Of a stretch of 64,000 bases of DNA, positions 1 to 11,950 are shown piece after piece. Both the position numbers and the translations under genes were made by a program. Position 1 is the first letter of the stretch. Each line of letters begins with the position of its first letter. Source of the stretch: Crossaster papposus (Eukaryota > Echinodermata > Asteroidea > Velatida > Solasteridae); assembly GCA_037893245.1 (NCBI GenBank), contig JBAIAA010000538.1:744001-808000 (forward strand). Reading direction: 5' to 3'. The notes under the pieces are model-generated. The model was given only the letters and a program-made list of their open reading frames with translations, had not been told where the DNA came from and searched no databases.

Positions 1-2
1 AC

Positions 3-93
3 AAAGCATGCCCCGGGTCAAATTGCTAATTTTGCCATTCCTGGAGGCCCCCCTCTATCTCCTAACACCCAGCCCCTTCCCGGGGCATGCTTT
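3..93. repeat. Monomer dyad: 15-bp inverted repeat with 61-bp loop
   Basis: AAAGCATGCCCCGGG at 3-17 is the exact reverse complement of CCCGGGGCATGCTTT at 79-93, leaving a 61-bp loop. The pair recurs in nearly every monomer, so the array holds close to 300 potential cruciforms or RNA hairpins spaced 199 bp apart. Each arm also contains two palindromes, GCATGC and CCCGGG. Some subfamilies break one arm only, for example GGTGCATGC near 4074 and GGGTCATGC near 29536, without a matching change in the other arm. Base pairing is therefore not strictly maintained. Confidence 0.9.
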
Positions 94-158
94 CCTTCAT
101 GCCCTTATTTGTGGGCGGGGATTGTGTGCACAAACCTATGGCGAATTTGAAACGCGTG

Positions 159-172
159 TGTTAACGTTAACA
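159..172. repeat. 14-bp palindrome in monomer (variable hotspot)
   Basis: TGTTAACGTTAACA is a perfect palindrome in the commonest monomer type. The right half and the next few bases carry most of the diagnostic changes between monomer types: GTTAAAATTTT, GTTACAATTTT, GTAACAATTTT, GTAAAAATGTT, GTTAATATTTT, and AAGTTAAC for ACGTTAAC. These changes serve as tags for following monomer lineages along the array. Confidence 0.88.
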
Positions 173-1003
173 TTTTCAGAAAATCGAAATAAAATACTAA
201 CAAAGCATGCCCCGGGTCAAATTGCTACTTTTGCCATTCCTGGAGGCCCCCCCTCTATCTCCTAACACCCAGCCCCTTCCCGGGGCATGCTTTCTTTCAT
301 GCCCTTATTTGTGGGCGGGGATTGTGTGCACAAACCTATTGCGAATTTGAAACGCGTGTGTTAACGTTAACATTTTCAGAAAATCGAAATAAAATACTAA
401 CAAAGCATGCCCCGGGTCTAATTGCTAATTTTGCCATTCCTGGAGGCCCCCCTCTATCTCCTAACACCCAGCCCCTTCCCGGGGCATGCTTTCCTTCATG
501 CCCTTATTAGTGGGCGGGGACTGTGTGCACAAACCTATGGCGAATTTGAAACGCGTGTGTTAACGTAACAATTTTCAGAAAATCGAAATAAAATACTAAC
601 AAAGCATGCCCCGGGTCAAATTGCTAATGTTGCCATTCCTGGAGGCCCCCCTCTATCTCCTAACACCCAGCCCCTTCCCGGGGCATGCTTTCCTTCATGC
701 CCTTATTTGTGGGCGGGGATTGTGTGCACAAACCTATGGCGAATTTGAAACGCGTGTGTTAACGTAACAATTTTCAAAAAATCGAAATAAAATACTAACA
801 AAGCATGCCCCGGGTCAAATTGCTAATGTTGCCATTCCTGGAGGCCCCCTTCTATCTCCTAACACCCAGCCCCTTCCCGGGGCATGCTTTCCTTCATGCC
901 CTTATTTGTGGGCGGGGATTGTGTGCACAAACCTATGGCGAATTTGAAACGCGTGTGTTAACGTTACAATTTTCAGAAAATCGAAATAAAATACTAACAA
1001 AGC

Positions 1004-1202
1004 ATGCCCCGGGTCAAATTGCTAATTTTGCCATTCCTGGAGGCCCCCCTCTATCTCCTAACACCCAGCCCCTTCCCGGGGCATGCTTTCCTTCATGCCC
1101 TTATTTGTGGGCGGGGATTGTGTGCACAAACCCATGGCGAATTTGAAACGCGTGTGTTAACGTTAAAATTTTCAGAAAATCGAAATAAAATACTAACAAA
1201 GC
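1004..1202 (+). repeat. Representative 199-bp satellite monomer
   Basis: A typical single monomer given as reference. It contains SphI (GCATGC), SmaI (CCCGGG), ApaLI (GTGCAC) and MluI (ACGCGT) sites, usually HpaI (GTTAAC) sites, and eight CpG dinucleotides. Since 199 leaves a remainder of one on division by three, any reading frame shifts at each monomer boundary. A monomer of 198 bp keeps frame, which explains the occasional longer ORFs. The most conserved stretches are TTATTTGTGGGCGGGGATTG and CAAACCTATGG. The most variable lies just after GTTAACG. Confidence 0.93.
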
Positions 1203-3989
1203 ATGCCCCGGGTCAAATTGCTAATTTGGCCATTCCTGGAGGCCCCCCTCTATCTCCTAACACCCAGCCCCTTCCCGGGGCATGCTGTCCTTCATGCCCT
1301 TATTTGTGGGCGGGGATTGTGTGCACAAACCTATGGCGAATTTGAAACGCGTGTGTTAACGTTAACATTTTCAGAAAATCGAAATAAAATACTAACAAAG
1401 CATGCCCCGGGTCAAATTGCAAATTTTGCCATTCCTGGAGGCCCCCCTCTATCTCCTAACACCCAGCCCCTTCTCGGGGCATGCTTTCCTTCATGCCCTT
1501 ATTTGTGGGCGGGGATTGTGTGCACAAACCTATGGCGAATTTGAAACGCGTGTGTTAACGTTAACATTTTCAGAAAATCGAAATAAAATACTAACAAAGC
1601 ATGCCCCGGGTCAAATTGCTAATTGTGCCATTCCTGGAGGCACCCCTCTATCTGCTAACACCCAGCCCCTTCCCGGGGCATGCTTTCCTTCATGCCCTTA
1701 TTTGTGGGCGGGGATTGTGTGCACAAACCTATGGAGAATTTGAAACGCGTGTGTTAACGTTAAAGTTTTCAGAAAATCGAAATAAAATACTAACAAAGCA
1801 TGCCCCGGGTCAAATTGCTAATTTTGCCATTCCTGGAGGCCCCCCTCTATCTCCTAACACCCAGCCCCTTCCCGGGGCATGCTTTCCTTCATGCCCTTAT
1901 TTGTGGGCGGGGATTGTGTGCACAAACCTATGGCGAATTTGAAACGCGTGTGTTAACGTTAAAGTTTTCAGAAAATCGAAATAAAATACTAACAAAGCAT
2001 GCCCCGGGTCAAATTGCTAATTTTGCCATTCCTGGAGGCCCCCCTCTATCTCCTAACACCCAGCCCCTTCCCGGGGCATGCTTTCCTTCATGCCCTTATT
2101 TGTGGGCGGGGATTGTGTGCACAAACCTATGGCGAATTTGAAACGCGTGTGTTAACGTGAAAATTTTCAGAAAATCGAAATAAAATACTAACAAAGCATG
2201 CCCCGGGTCAAATTGCAAATTTTGCCATTCCTGGAGGCCCCCCTCTATCTCCTAACACCCAGCCCCTTCCCGGGGCATGCTTTCCTTCATGCCCTTATTT
2301 GTGGGCGGGGATTGTGTGCACAAACCTATGGCGAATTTGAAACGCGTGTGTTAACGTAACAATTTTCAGAAAATCGAAATAAAATACTAACAAAGCATGC
2401 CCCGGGTCAAATTGCTAATGTTGCCATTCCTGGAGGCCCCCCTCTATCTCCTAACACCCAGCCCCTTCCCGGGGCATGCTTTCCTTCATGCCCTTATTTG
2501 TGGGCGGGGATTGTGTGCACAAACCTATGGCGAATTTGAAACGCGTGTGTTAACGTAACATTTTTCAGAAAATCGAAATAAAATACTAACAAAGCATGCC
2601 CCGGGTCAAATTGCAATTTTGCCATTCTTGGAGGCCCCCCCCTCTATCTCCTAACACCCAGCCCCTTCCCGGGGCATGCTTTCCTTCATGCCCTTATTTG
2701 TGGGCGGGGATTGTGTGCACAAACCTATTTCGAATTTGAAACGCGTGTGTTAACGTTAACATTTTCAGAAAATCGAAATAAAATACTAACAAAGCATGCC
2801 CCGGGTCAAATTGCTAATTTTGCCATTCCTGGAGGCCCCCCTCTATCTCCTAACACCCAGCCCCTTCCCGGGGCATGCTTTCCTTCATGCCCTTATTTGT
2901 GGGCGGGGATTGTGTGCACAAACCTATGGCGAATTTGAAACGCGTGTGTTAACGTTAAAATTTTCAGAAAATCGAAATAAAATACTAACAAAGCATGCCC
3001 CGGGTCAAATTGCTAATTTTGCCATTCCTGGAGGCCCCCGTCTATCTCCTAACACCCAGCCTCTTCCCGGGGCATGCTTTCCTTCATGCCCTTATTTGTG
3101 GGCGTGGATTGTGTGCACAAACCTATGGCGAATTTGAAACGCGTGTGTTAACGTTAACATTTTCAGAACATCGAAATAAAATACTAACAAAGCATGCCCC
3201 GGGTCAAATTGCTAATTTTGCCATTCCTGGAGGCCCCCCTTTATCTCCTAACACCCAGCCCCTTCCCGGGGCATGCTTTCCTTCATGCCCTTATTTGTGG
3301 GCGGGGATTGTGTGCACAAACCTATGGCGAATTTGAAACGCGTGTGTTAACGTTATAATTTTCAGAAAATCGAAATAAAATACTAACAAAGCATGCCCCG
3401 GGTCAAATTGCTAATTTTGCCATTCCTGGAGGCCCCCCTCTATCTCCTAACACCCAGCCCGTTCCCGGGGCATGCTTTCCTTCATGCCCTTATTTGTGGG
3501 CTGGGATTGTGTGCACAAACCTATGGCGAATTTGAAACGCGTGTGTTAACGTTAACATTTTCAGAAAATCGAAATAAAATACTAACAAAGCATGCCCCGG
3601 GTCAAATTGCAAATTTTGCCATTCCTGGAGGCCCCCCTCTATCTCCTAACACCCAGCCCCTTCCCGGGGCATGCTTTCCTTCATGCCCTTATTTGTGGGC
3701 GGGGATTGTGTGCACAAACCTATGGCGAATTTGAAACGCGTGTGTTAACGTGAAAATTTTCAGAAAATCGAAATAAAATACTAACAAAGCATGCCCCGGG
3801 TCAAATTGCTAATTTTGCCATTCCTGGAGGCCCCCCTCTATCTCCTAACACCCAGCCCCTTCCCGGGGCATGCTTTCCTTCATGCCCTTATTTGTGGGCG
3901 GGGATTGTGTGCACAAACCTATGGCGAATTTGAAACGCGTGTGTTAACGTAAACATTTTCAGAAAATCGAAATAAAATACTAACACAGC

Positions 3990-5183
3990 ATGCCCCGGGT
4001 CAAAAAGCTAATTTTGCCATTCCTGGAGGCCCCCCTCTATCTCCTAACACCCAGCCCCTTCCCGGTGCATGCTTTCCTTCATGCCCTTATTTGTGGGCGG
4101 GGATTGTGTGCACAAACCTATGGCGAATTTAAAACGCGTGTGTTAACGTTAAAATTTTCAGAAAATCGAAATAAAATACTAACAAAGCATGCCCCGGGTC
4201 AAATTGCTAATTTTGCCATTCTTGGAGGCCCCCCTCAATCTCCTAACACCCAGCCCCTTCCCGGGACATGCTTTCCTTCATGCCCTTATTTGTGGGCTGG
4301 GATTGTGTGCACAAACCTATGGCGAATTTGAAACGCGTGTGTTAACGTTACAATTTTCAGAAAATCGAAATAAAATACTAACAAAGCATGCCCCGGGTCA
4401 AATTGCTAATTTTGCCATTCCTGGAGGCGCCCCTCTATCTCCTAACACCCAGCCCCTTCCCGGGGCATGCTTTCCTTCATGCCCTTATTTGTGGGCGGGG
4501 ATTGTGTGCACAAACCTATGGCGAATTTGAAACGCGTGTGTTAACGTAAACATTTTCAGAAAATCGAAATAAAATACTAACAAAGCATGCCCCGGGTCAA
4601 AAAGCTAATTTTGCCATTCCTGGAGGCCCCCCTCTATCTCCTAACACCCAGCCCCTTCCCGGTGCATGCTTTCCTTCATGCCCTTATTTGTGGGCGGGGA
4701 TTGTGTGCACAAACCTATGGCGAATTTAAAACGCGTGTGTTAACGTTAAATTTTTCAGAAAATCGAAATAAAATACTAACAAAGCATGCCCCGGGTCAAA
4801 TTGCTAATTTTGCCATTCTTGGAGGCCCCCCTCAATCTCCTAACACCCAGCCCCTTCCCGGGGCATGCTTTCCTTCATGCCCTTATTTGTGGGCTGGGAT
4901 TGTGTGCACAAACCTATGGCGAATTTGAAACGCGTGTGTTAACGTTACAATTTTCAGAAAATCGAAATAAAATACTAACAAAGCATGCCCCGGGTCAAAT
5001 TGCTAATTTTGCCATTCCTGGAGGCGCCCCTCTATCTCCTAACACCCAGCCCCTTCCCGGGGCATGCTTTCCTTTATGCCCTTATTTGTGGGCGGGGATT
5101 GTGTGCACAAACCTATGGCGAATTTGAAACGCGTGTGTTAACGTAAACATTTTCAGAAAATCGAAATAAAATACTAACACAGC
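3990..5183 (+). repeat. HOR: 3-monomer unit (597 bp) x 2
   Basis: Two consecutive 597-bp copies, 3990-4586 and 4587-5183. In each, monomer 1 has TCAAAAAGC, GGTGCATGC and TTTAAAACG; monomer 2 has CATTCTTGG, CTCAATCTCC and GGGCTGGG; monomer 3 has GGAGGCGCCCC. The same three variant monomers in the same order recur near 6377, 17918-18912 and 20107-21300, so this is a cassette found in several places in the array. Confidence 0.88.
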
Positions 5184-7371
5184 ATGCCCCGGGTCAAATT
5201 GCTAATTTTGCCATTCCTGGAGCCCCCCCTCTATCTCCTAACACCCAGCCCCTTCCCGGGGCATGCTTTCCTTCATGCCCTTATTTGTGGGCGGGGATTG
5301 TGTGCACAAACCTATGGCGAATTTGAAACGCGTGTGTTAACGTTAACATTTTCAGAAAATCGAAATAAAATACTAACAAAGCATGCCCCGGGTCAAATTG
5401 CTAATTTTGCCATTCCTGGAGGCCCCCCTCTATCTCCTAACACCCAGCCCCTTCCCGGGGCATGCTTTCCTTCATGCCCTTATTTGTGGGCGGGGATTGT
5501 GTGCACAAACCTATGGCGAATTTGAAACGCGTGTGTTAACGTTACCATTTTCAGAAAATCGAAATAAAATACTAACAAAGCATGCCCCGGGTCAAATTGC
5601 TAATTTTGCCATTCCTGGAGGCGCCCCTCTATCTCCTAACACACAGCCCCTTCCCGGGGCATGCTTTCCTTCATGCCCTTATTTGTGGGCGGGGATTGTG
5701 TGCACAAACCTATGGCGAATTTGAAACGCGTGTGTTAACGTTAATATTTTCAGAAAATCGAAATAAAATACTAACAAAGCATGCCCCGGGTCAAATTGCT
5801 AATTTTGCCATTCCTGGAGGCCCCCCTCTATCTCCTAACACCCAGCCCCTTCCCGGGGCATGCTTTCCTTCATGCCCTTATTTGTGGGCGGGGATTGTGT
5901 GCACAAACCTATGGCGAATTTGAAACGCGTGTGTTAACGTTACAATTTTCAGAAAATCGAAATAAAATACTAACAAAGCATGCCCCGGGTCAAATTGCTA
6001 ATTTTGCCATTCCTGGAGGCCCCCCTCTATCTCCTAACACCCAGCCCCTTCCCGGGGCATGCTTTCCTTCATGCCCTTATTTGTGGGCGGGGATTGTGTG
6101 CACAAACCTATGGCGAATTTGAAACGCGTGTGTTAACGTTAACATTTTCAGAAAATCGAAATAAAATACTAACAAAGCATGCCCCGGGTCAAATTGCTAA
6201 TTTTGCCATTCCTGGAGGCCCCCCTCTATCTCCTAACACCCAGCCCCTTCCAGGGCATGCTTTCCTTCATGCCCTTCTTTGTGGGCGGGGATTGTGTGCA
6301 CAAACCTATGGCGAATTTGAAACGCGTGTGTTAACGTGAACATTTTCAGAAAATCGAAATAAAATACTAACAAAGCATGCCCCGGGTCAAATTGCTAATT
6401 TTGCCATTCCTGGAGGCCCCCCTCTATCTCCTAACACCCAGCCCCTTCCCGGTGCATGCTTTCCTTCATGCCCTTATTTGTGGGCGGGGATTGTGTGCAC
6501 AAACCTATGGCGAATTTAAAACGCGTGTGTTAACGTTAAAATTTTCAGAAAATCGAAATAAAATACTAACAAAGCATGCCCCGGGTCAAATTGCTAATTT
6601 TGCCATTCTTGGAGGCCCCCCTCAATCTCCTAACACCCAGCCCCTTCCCGGGGCATGCTTTCCTTCATGCCCTTATTTGTGGGCTGGGATTGTGTGCACA
6701 AACCTATGGCGAATTTGAAACGCGTGTGTTAACGTTACAATTTTCAGAAAATCGAAATAAAATACTAACAAAGCATGCCCCGGGTCAAATTGCAAATTTT
6801 GCCATTCCTGGAGGCGCCCCTCTATCTCCTAACACCCAGCCCCTTCCCGGGGCATGCTTTCCTTCATGCCCTTATTTGTGGGCGGGGATTGTGTGCACAA
6901 ACCTATGGCGAATTTGAAACGCGTGTGTTAACGTTAATATTTTCAGAAAATCGAAATAAAATACTAACAAAGCATGCCCCGGGTCAAATTGCTAATTTTG
7001 CCATTCCTGGAGGCCCCCCTCTATCTCCTAACACCCAGCCCCTTCCCGGGGCATGCTTTCCTTCATGCCCTTATTTGTGGGCGGGGATTGTGTGCACAAA
7101 CCTATTGCGAATTTGAAACGCGTGTGTTAACGTTAAAATGTTCAGAAAATCGAAATAAAATACTAACAAAGCATGCCCCGGGTCAAATTGCTAATTTTGC
7201 CATTCCTGGAGGCCCCCCTCTATCTCCTAACACCCAGCCCCTTCCCGGGGCATGCTTTCCTTCATGCCCTTATTTGTGGGCGGGGATTGTGTGCACAAAC
7301 CTATGGCGAATTTGAAACGCGTGTGTTAACGTTAAAATTTTCAGAAAATCGAAATAAAATACTAACAAAGC

Positions 7372-10159
7372 ATGCCCCGGGTCAAATTGCTAATTTTGCC
7401 ATTCCTGGAGGCCCCCCATCTATCTCCTAACACCCAGCCCTTTCCCGGGTCATGCTTTCCTTCATGCCCTTATTTGTGGGCGGGGATTGTGTGCACAAAC
7501 CTATGGCGAATTTGAAACGCGTGTGTTAACGTAACAATTTTCAGAAAATCGAAATAAAATACTAACAAAGCATGCCCCGGGTCAAATTGCTAATTTTGCT
7601 ATTCATGGAGGCCCCCCTCTATCTCCTAACACCCAGCCCCTTCCCGGGGCTTGCTTTCCTTCATGCCCTTATTTGTGGGCGGGGATTGTGTGCACATACC
7701 TATGGCGAATTTGAAACGCGTGTGTTAACGATACAATTTTCAGAAAATCGAAATAAAATACTAACAAAGCATGCCCCGGGTCAAATTGCTAATTTTGCCA
7801 TTCCTGGAGGCCCCCCTCTATCTCCTAACACCCAGCCCCTTCCCGGGGCATGCTTTCCTTCATGCCCTTATTTGTGGGCGGGGATTGTGTGCACAAACCT
7901 ATGGCGAATTTGAAACGCGTGTGTTAACGTTAACATTTTCAGAAAATCGAAATAAAATACTAACAAATCATGCCCCGGGTCAAATTGCTAATATTGCCAT
8001 TCCTGGAGGCCCCCCTCTATCTCCTAACACCCAGCCCCTTCCCGGGGCATGCTTTCCTTCATGCCCTTATTTGTGGGCTGGGATTGTGTGCACAAACCTA
8101 TGGCGAATTTGAAACGCGTGTGTTAACGTTACAATTTTCAGAAAATCGAAATAAAATACTAACAAAGCATGCCCCGGGTCAAATTGCTAATTTTGCCATT
8201 CCTGGAGGCGCCCCTCTATCTCCTAACACCCAGCCCCTTCCCGGGGCATGCTTTCCTTCATGCCCTTATTTGTGGGCGGGGATTGTGTGCACAAACCTAT
8301 GGCGAATTTGAAACGCGTGTGTTAACGTTAATATTTTCAGAAAATCGAAATAAAATACTAACAAAGCATGCCCCGGGTCAAATTGCTAATTTTGCCATTC
8401 CTGGAGGCCCCCCTCTATCTCCTAACACCCAGCCCCTTACCGGGGCATGCTTTCCTTCATGCCCTTATTTGTGGGCGGGGATTGTGTGCACAAACCTATG
8501 ACGAATTTGAAACGCGTGTGTTAACGTTAAAATGTTCAGAAAATCGAAATAAAATACTAACAAAGCATGCCCCGGGTCAAATTGCTAATTTTGCCATTCC
8601 TGGAGGCCCCCCTCTATCTCCTAACACCCAGCCCCTTCCCGGGGCATGCTTTCCTTCATGCCCTTATTTGTGGGCGGGGATTGTGTGCACAAACCTATGG
8701 CGAATTTGAAACGCGTGTGTTAACGTTAACATTTTCAGAAAATCGAAATAAAATACTAACAAAGCATGCCCCGGGTCAAATTGCTAATTTTGCCATTCCT
8801 GGAGGCCCCCCATCTATCTCCTAACACCCAGCCCTTTCCCGGGTCATGCTTTCCTTCATGCCCTTATTTGTGGGCGGGGATTGTGTGCACAAACCTATGG
8901 CGAATTTGAAACGCGTGTGTTAACGTAACAATTTTCAGAAAATCGAAATAAAATACTAACAAAGCATGCCCCGGGTCAAATTGCTAATTTTGCTATTCAT
9001 GGAGGCCCCCCTCTATCTCCTAACACCCAGCCCCTTCCCGGGGCTTGCTTTCCTTCATGCCCTTATTTGTGGGCGGGGATTGTGTGCACATACCTATGGC
9101 GAATTTGAAACGCGTGTGTTAACGATACAATTTTCAGAAAATCGAAATAAAATACTAACAAAGCATGCCCCGGGTCAAATTGCTAATTTTGCCATTCCTG
9201 GAGGCCCCCCTCTATCTCCTAACACCCAGCCCCTTCCCGGGGCATGCTTTCCTTCATGCCCTTATTTGTGGGCGGGGATTGTGTGCACAAACCTATGGCG
9301 AATTTGAAACGCGTGTGTTAACGTTAACATTTTCAGAAAATCGAAATAAAATACTAACAAATCATGCCCCGGGTCAAATTGCTAATATTGCCATTCCTGG
9401 AGGCCCCCCTCTATCTCCTAACACCCAGCCCCTTCCCGGGGCATGCTTTCCTTCATGCCCTTATTTGTGGGCTGGGATTGTGTGCACAAACCTATGGCGA
9501 ATTTGAAACGCGTGTGTTAACGTTACAATTTTCAGAAAATCGAAATAAAATACTAACAAAGCATGCCCCGGGTCAAATTGCTAATTTTGCCATTCCTGGA
9601 GGCGCCCCTCTATCTCCTAACACCCAGCCCCTTCCCGGGGCATGCTTTCCTTCATGCCCTTATTTGTGGGCGGGGATGGTGTGCACAAACCTATGGCGAA
9701 TTTGAAACGCGTGTGTTAACGTTAATATTTTCAGAAAATCGAAATAAAATACTAACAAAGCATGCCCCGGGTCAAATTGCTAATTTTGCCATTCCTGGAG
9801 GCCCCCCTCTATCTCCTAACACCCAGCCCCTTACCGGGGCATGCTTTCCTTCATGCCCTTATTTGTGGGCGGGGATTGTGTGCACAAACCTATGACGAAT
9901 TTGAAACGCGTGTGTTAACGTTAAAATGTTCAGAAAATCGAAATAAAATACTAACAAAGCATGCCCCGGGTCAAATTGCTAATTTTGCCATTCCTGGAGG
10001 CCCCCCTCTATCTCCTAACACCCAGCCCCTTCCCGGGGCATGCTTTCCTTCATGCCCTTATTTGTGGGCGGGGATTGTGTGCACAAACCTATGGCGAATT
10101 TGAAACGCGTGTGTTAACGTAACAATTTTCAGAAAATCGAAATAAAATACTAACAAAGC
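7372..10159 (+). repeat. HOR: 7-monomer unit (1394 bp) x 2
   Basis: Copies 7372-8765 and 8766-10159 share private changes in order: an inserted base giving GCCCCCCATCTATC, then TTTTGCTATTCATGG with GGGGCTTGC and CACATACC, then AAATCATGCC with GCTAATATTG, then GGAGGCGCCCC, then CCTTACCGGG with TATGACGAA. The extra base makes each copy 1394 rather than 1393 bp. The last monomer of copy 2 (9961) looks recombinant and leads into a shortened third copy starting at 10160. Confidence 0.9.
9961..10159 (+). repeat. Recombinant monomer at HOR junction
   Basis: Its first half matches the 8567-type monomer (ordinary CCCCCCTCTATC and CCCCTTCCCGGGGCATGC). Its end, GTAACAATTTTCAG, matches the 8766-type, and the monomer that follows is the TTTTGCTATTCATGG type that normally follows 8766. 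The switch falls between about 10040 and 10118. One monomer is missing compared with the preceding copies, as expected after unequal crossing-over or gene conversion. Confidence 0.6.
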
Positions 10160-10756
10160 ATGCCCCGGGTCAAATTGCTAATTTTGCTATTCATGGAGGC
10201 CCCCCTCTATCTCCTAACACCCAGCCCCTTCCCGGGGCATGCTTTCCTTCATGCCCTTATTTGTGGGCGGGGATTGTGTGCACATACCTATGTCGAATTT
10301 GAAAGGCGTGTGTTAACGTTACAATTTTCAGAAAATCGAAATAAAATACTAACAAAGCATGCCCCGGGTCAAATTGCTAATTTTGCCATTCCTGGAGGCC
10401 CCCCTCTATCTCCTAACACCCAGCCCCTTCCCGGGGCATGCTTTCCTTCATGCCCTTATTTGTGGGCGGGGATTGTGTGCACAAACCTATGGCGAATTTG
10501 AAACGCGTGTGTTAACGTTAACATTTTCAGAAAATCGAAATAAAATACTAACAAATCATGCCCCGGGTCAAATTGCTAATTTTGCCATTCCTGGAGGCCC
10601 CCCTCTATCTCCTAACACCCAGCCCCTTCCCGGGGCATGCTTTCCTTCATGCCCTTATTTGTGGGCGGGGATTGTGTGCACAAACCTATGGCGAATTTGA
10701 AACGCGTGTGTTAACGTTAACATTTTCAGAAAATCGAAATAAAATACTAACAAAGC

Positions 10757-11950
10757 ATGCCCCGGGTCAAATTGCTAATTTTGCCATTCCTGGAGGCCCC
10801 CCTCTATCTCCTAACACCCAGCCCCTTCCCGGGGCATGCTTTCCTTCATGCCCTTATTTGTGGGCGGGGATTGTGTGCACAAACCTATGGCGAATTTGAA
10901 ACGCGTGTGTTAACGTAAAAATGTTCAGAAAATCGAAATAAAATACTAACAAAGCATGCCCCGGGTCAAAAAGCTAATTTTGCCATTCCTGGAAGCCACC
11001 CTCTATCTCCTAACAGCCAACCCCTTCCCGGGGCATGCTTTCCTTCATGCCCTTATTTGTGGGCGGGGATTGTGTGCACAAACCTATGGCGAATTTGAAA
11101 CGCGTGTGTTAACGTTAACATTTTCAGAAAATCGAAATAAAATACTAACAAAGCATGCCCCGGGTCAAATTGCTAATTTTGCCATTCTTGGAAGCCCCCC
11201 TCTATCTCCTAACACCCAGCCCCTTCCCGGGGCATGCTTTCCTTCATGCCCTTATTTGTGGGCGGGGATTGTGTGCACAAACCTATGGCGAATTTGAAAC
11301 GCGTGTGTTAACGTTAACATTTTCAGAAAATCGAAATAAAATACTAACAAAGCATGCCCCGGGTCAAATTGCTAATTTTGCCATTCCTGGAGGCCCCCCT
11401 CTATCTCCTAACACCCAGCCCCTTCCTGGGGCATGCTTTCCTTCATGCCCTTATTTGTGGGCGGGGATTGTGTGCACAAACCTATGGCGAATTTGAAACG
11501 CGTGTGTTAACGTAAAAATGTTCAGAAAATCGAAATAAAATAATAACAAAGCATGCCCCGGGTCAAAAAGCTAATTTTGCCATTCCTGGAAGCCACCCTC
11601 TATCTCCTAACAGCCAACCCCTTCCCGGGGCATGCTTTCCTTCATGCCCTTATTTGTGGGCGGGGATTGTGTGCACAAACCTATGGCGAATTTGAAACGC
11701 GTGTGTTAACGTTAACATTTTCAGAAAATCGAAATAAAATACTAACAAAGCATGCCCCGGGTCAAATTGCTAATTTTGCCATTCTTGGAGGCCCCCCTCT
11801 ATCTCCTAACACCCAGCCCCTTCCCGGGGCATGCTTTCCTTCATGCCCTTATTTGTGGGCGGGGATTGTGTGCACAAACCTATGGCGAATTTGAAACGCG
11901 TGTGTTAACGTTAACATTTTCAGAAAATCGAAATAAAATACTAACAAAGC
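10757..11950 (+). repeat. HOR: 3-monomer unit (597 bp) x 2
   Basis: Copies 10757-11353 and 11354-11950. Monomer 1 of each ends GTAAAAATGTTCAG. Monomer 2 has TCAAAAAGC, GGAAGCCACCC and AACAGCCAACCCC. Monomer 3 has CATTCTTGG. This is the first appearance in the window of the TCAAAAAGC / GGAAGCCACC lineage that dominates up to about 34.6 kb. Confidence 0.8.

Noticed and set aside
106..120. Sp1/GC box (GGGCGGGG) as a promoter in each monomer
   Set aside because: The motif is present, but a short GC-rich word in a satellite is not evidence of promoter activity, and no other promoter elements were seen.
130..150. CENP-B box in the monomer (reverse strand TTCGCCATAGGTTTG)
   Set aside because: It matches TTCG and the central A, but the required CGGG is TTTG, so the conserved box is not present.
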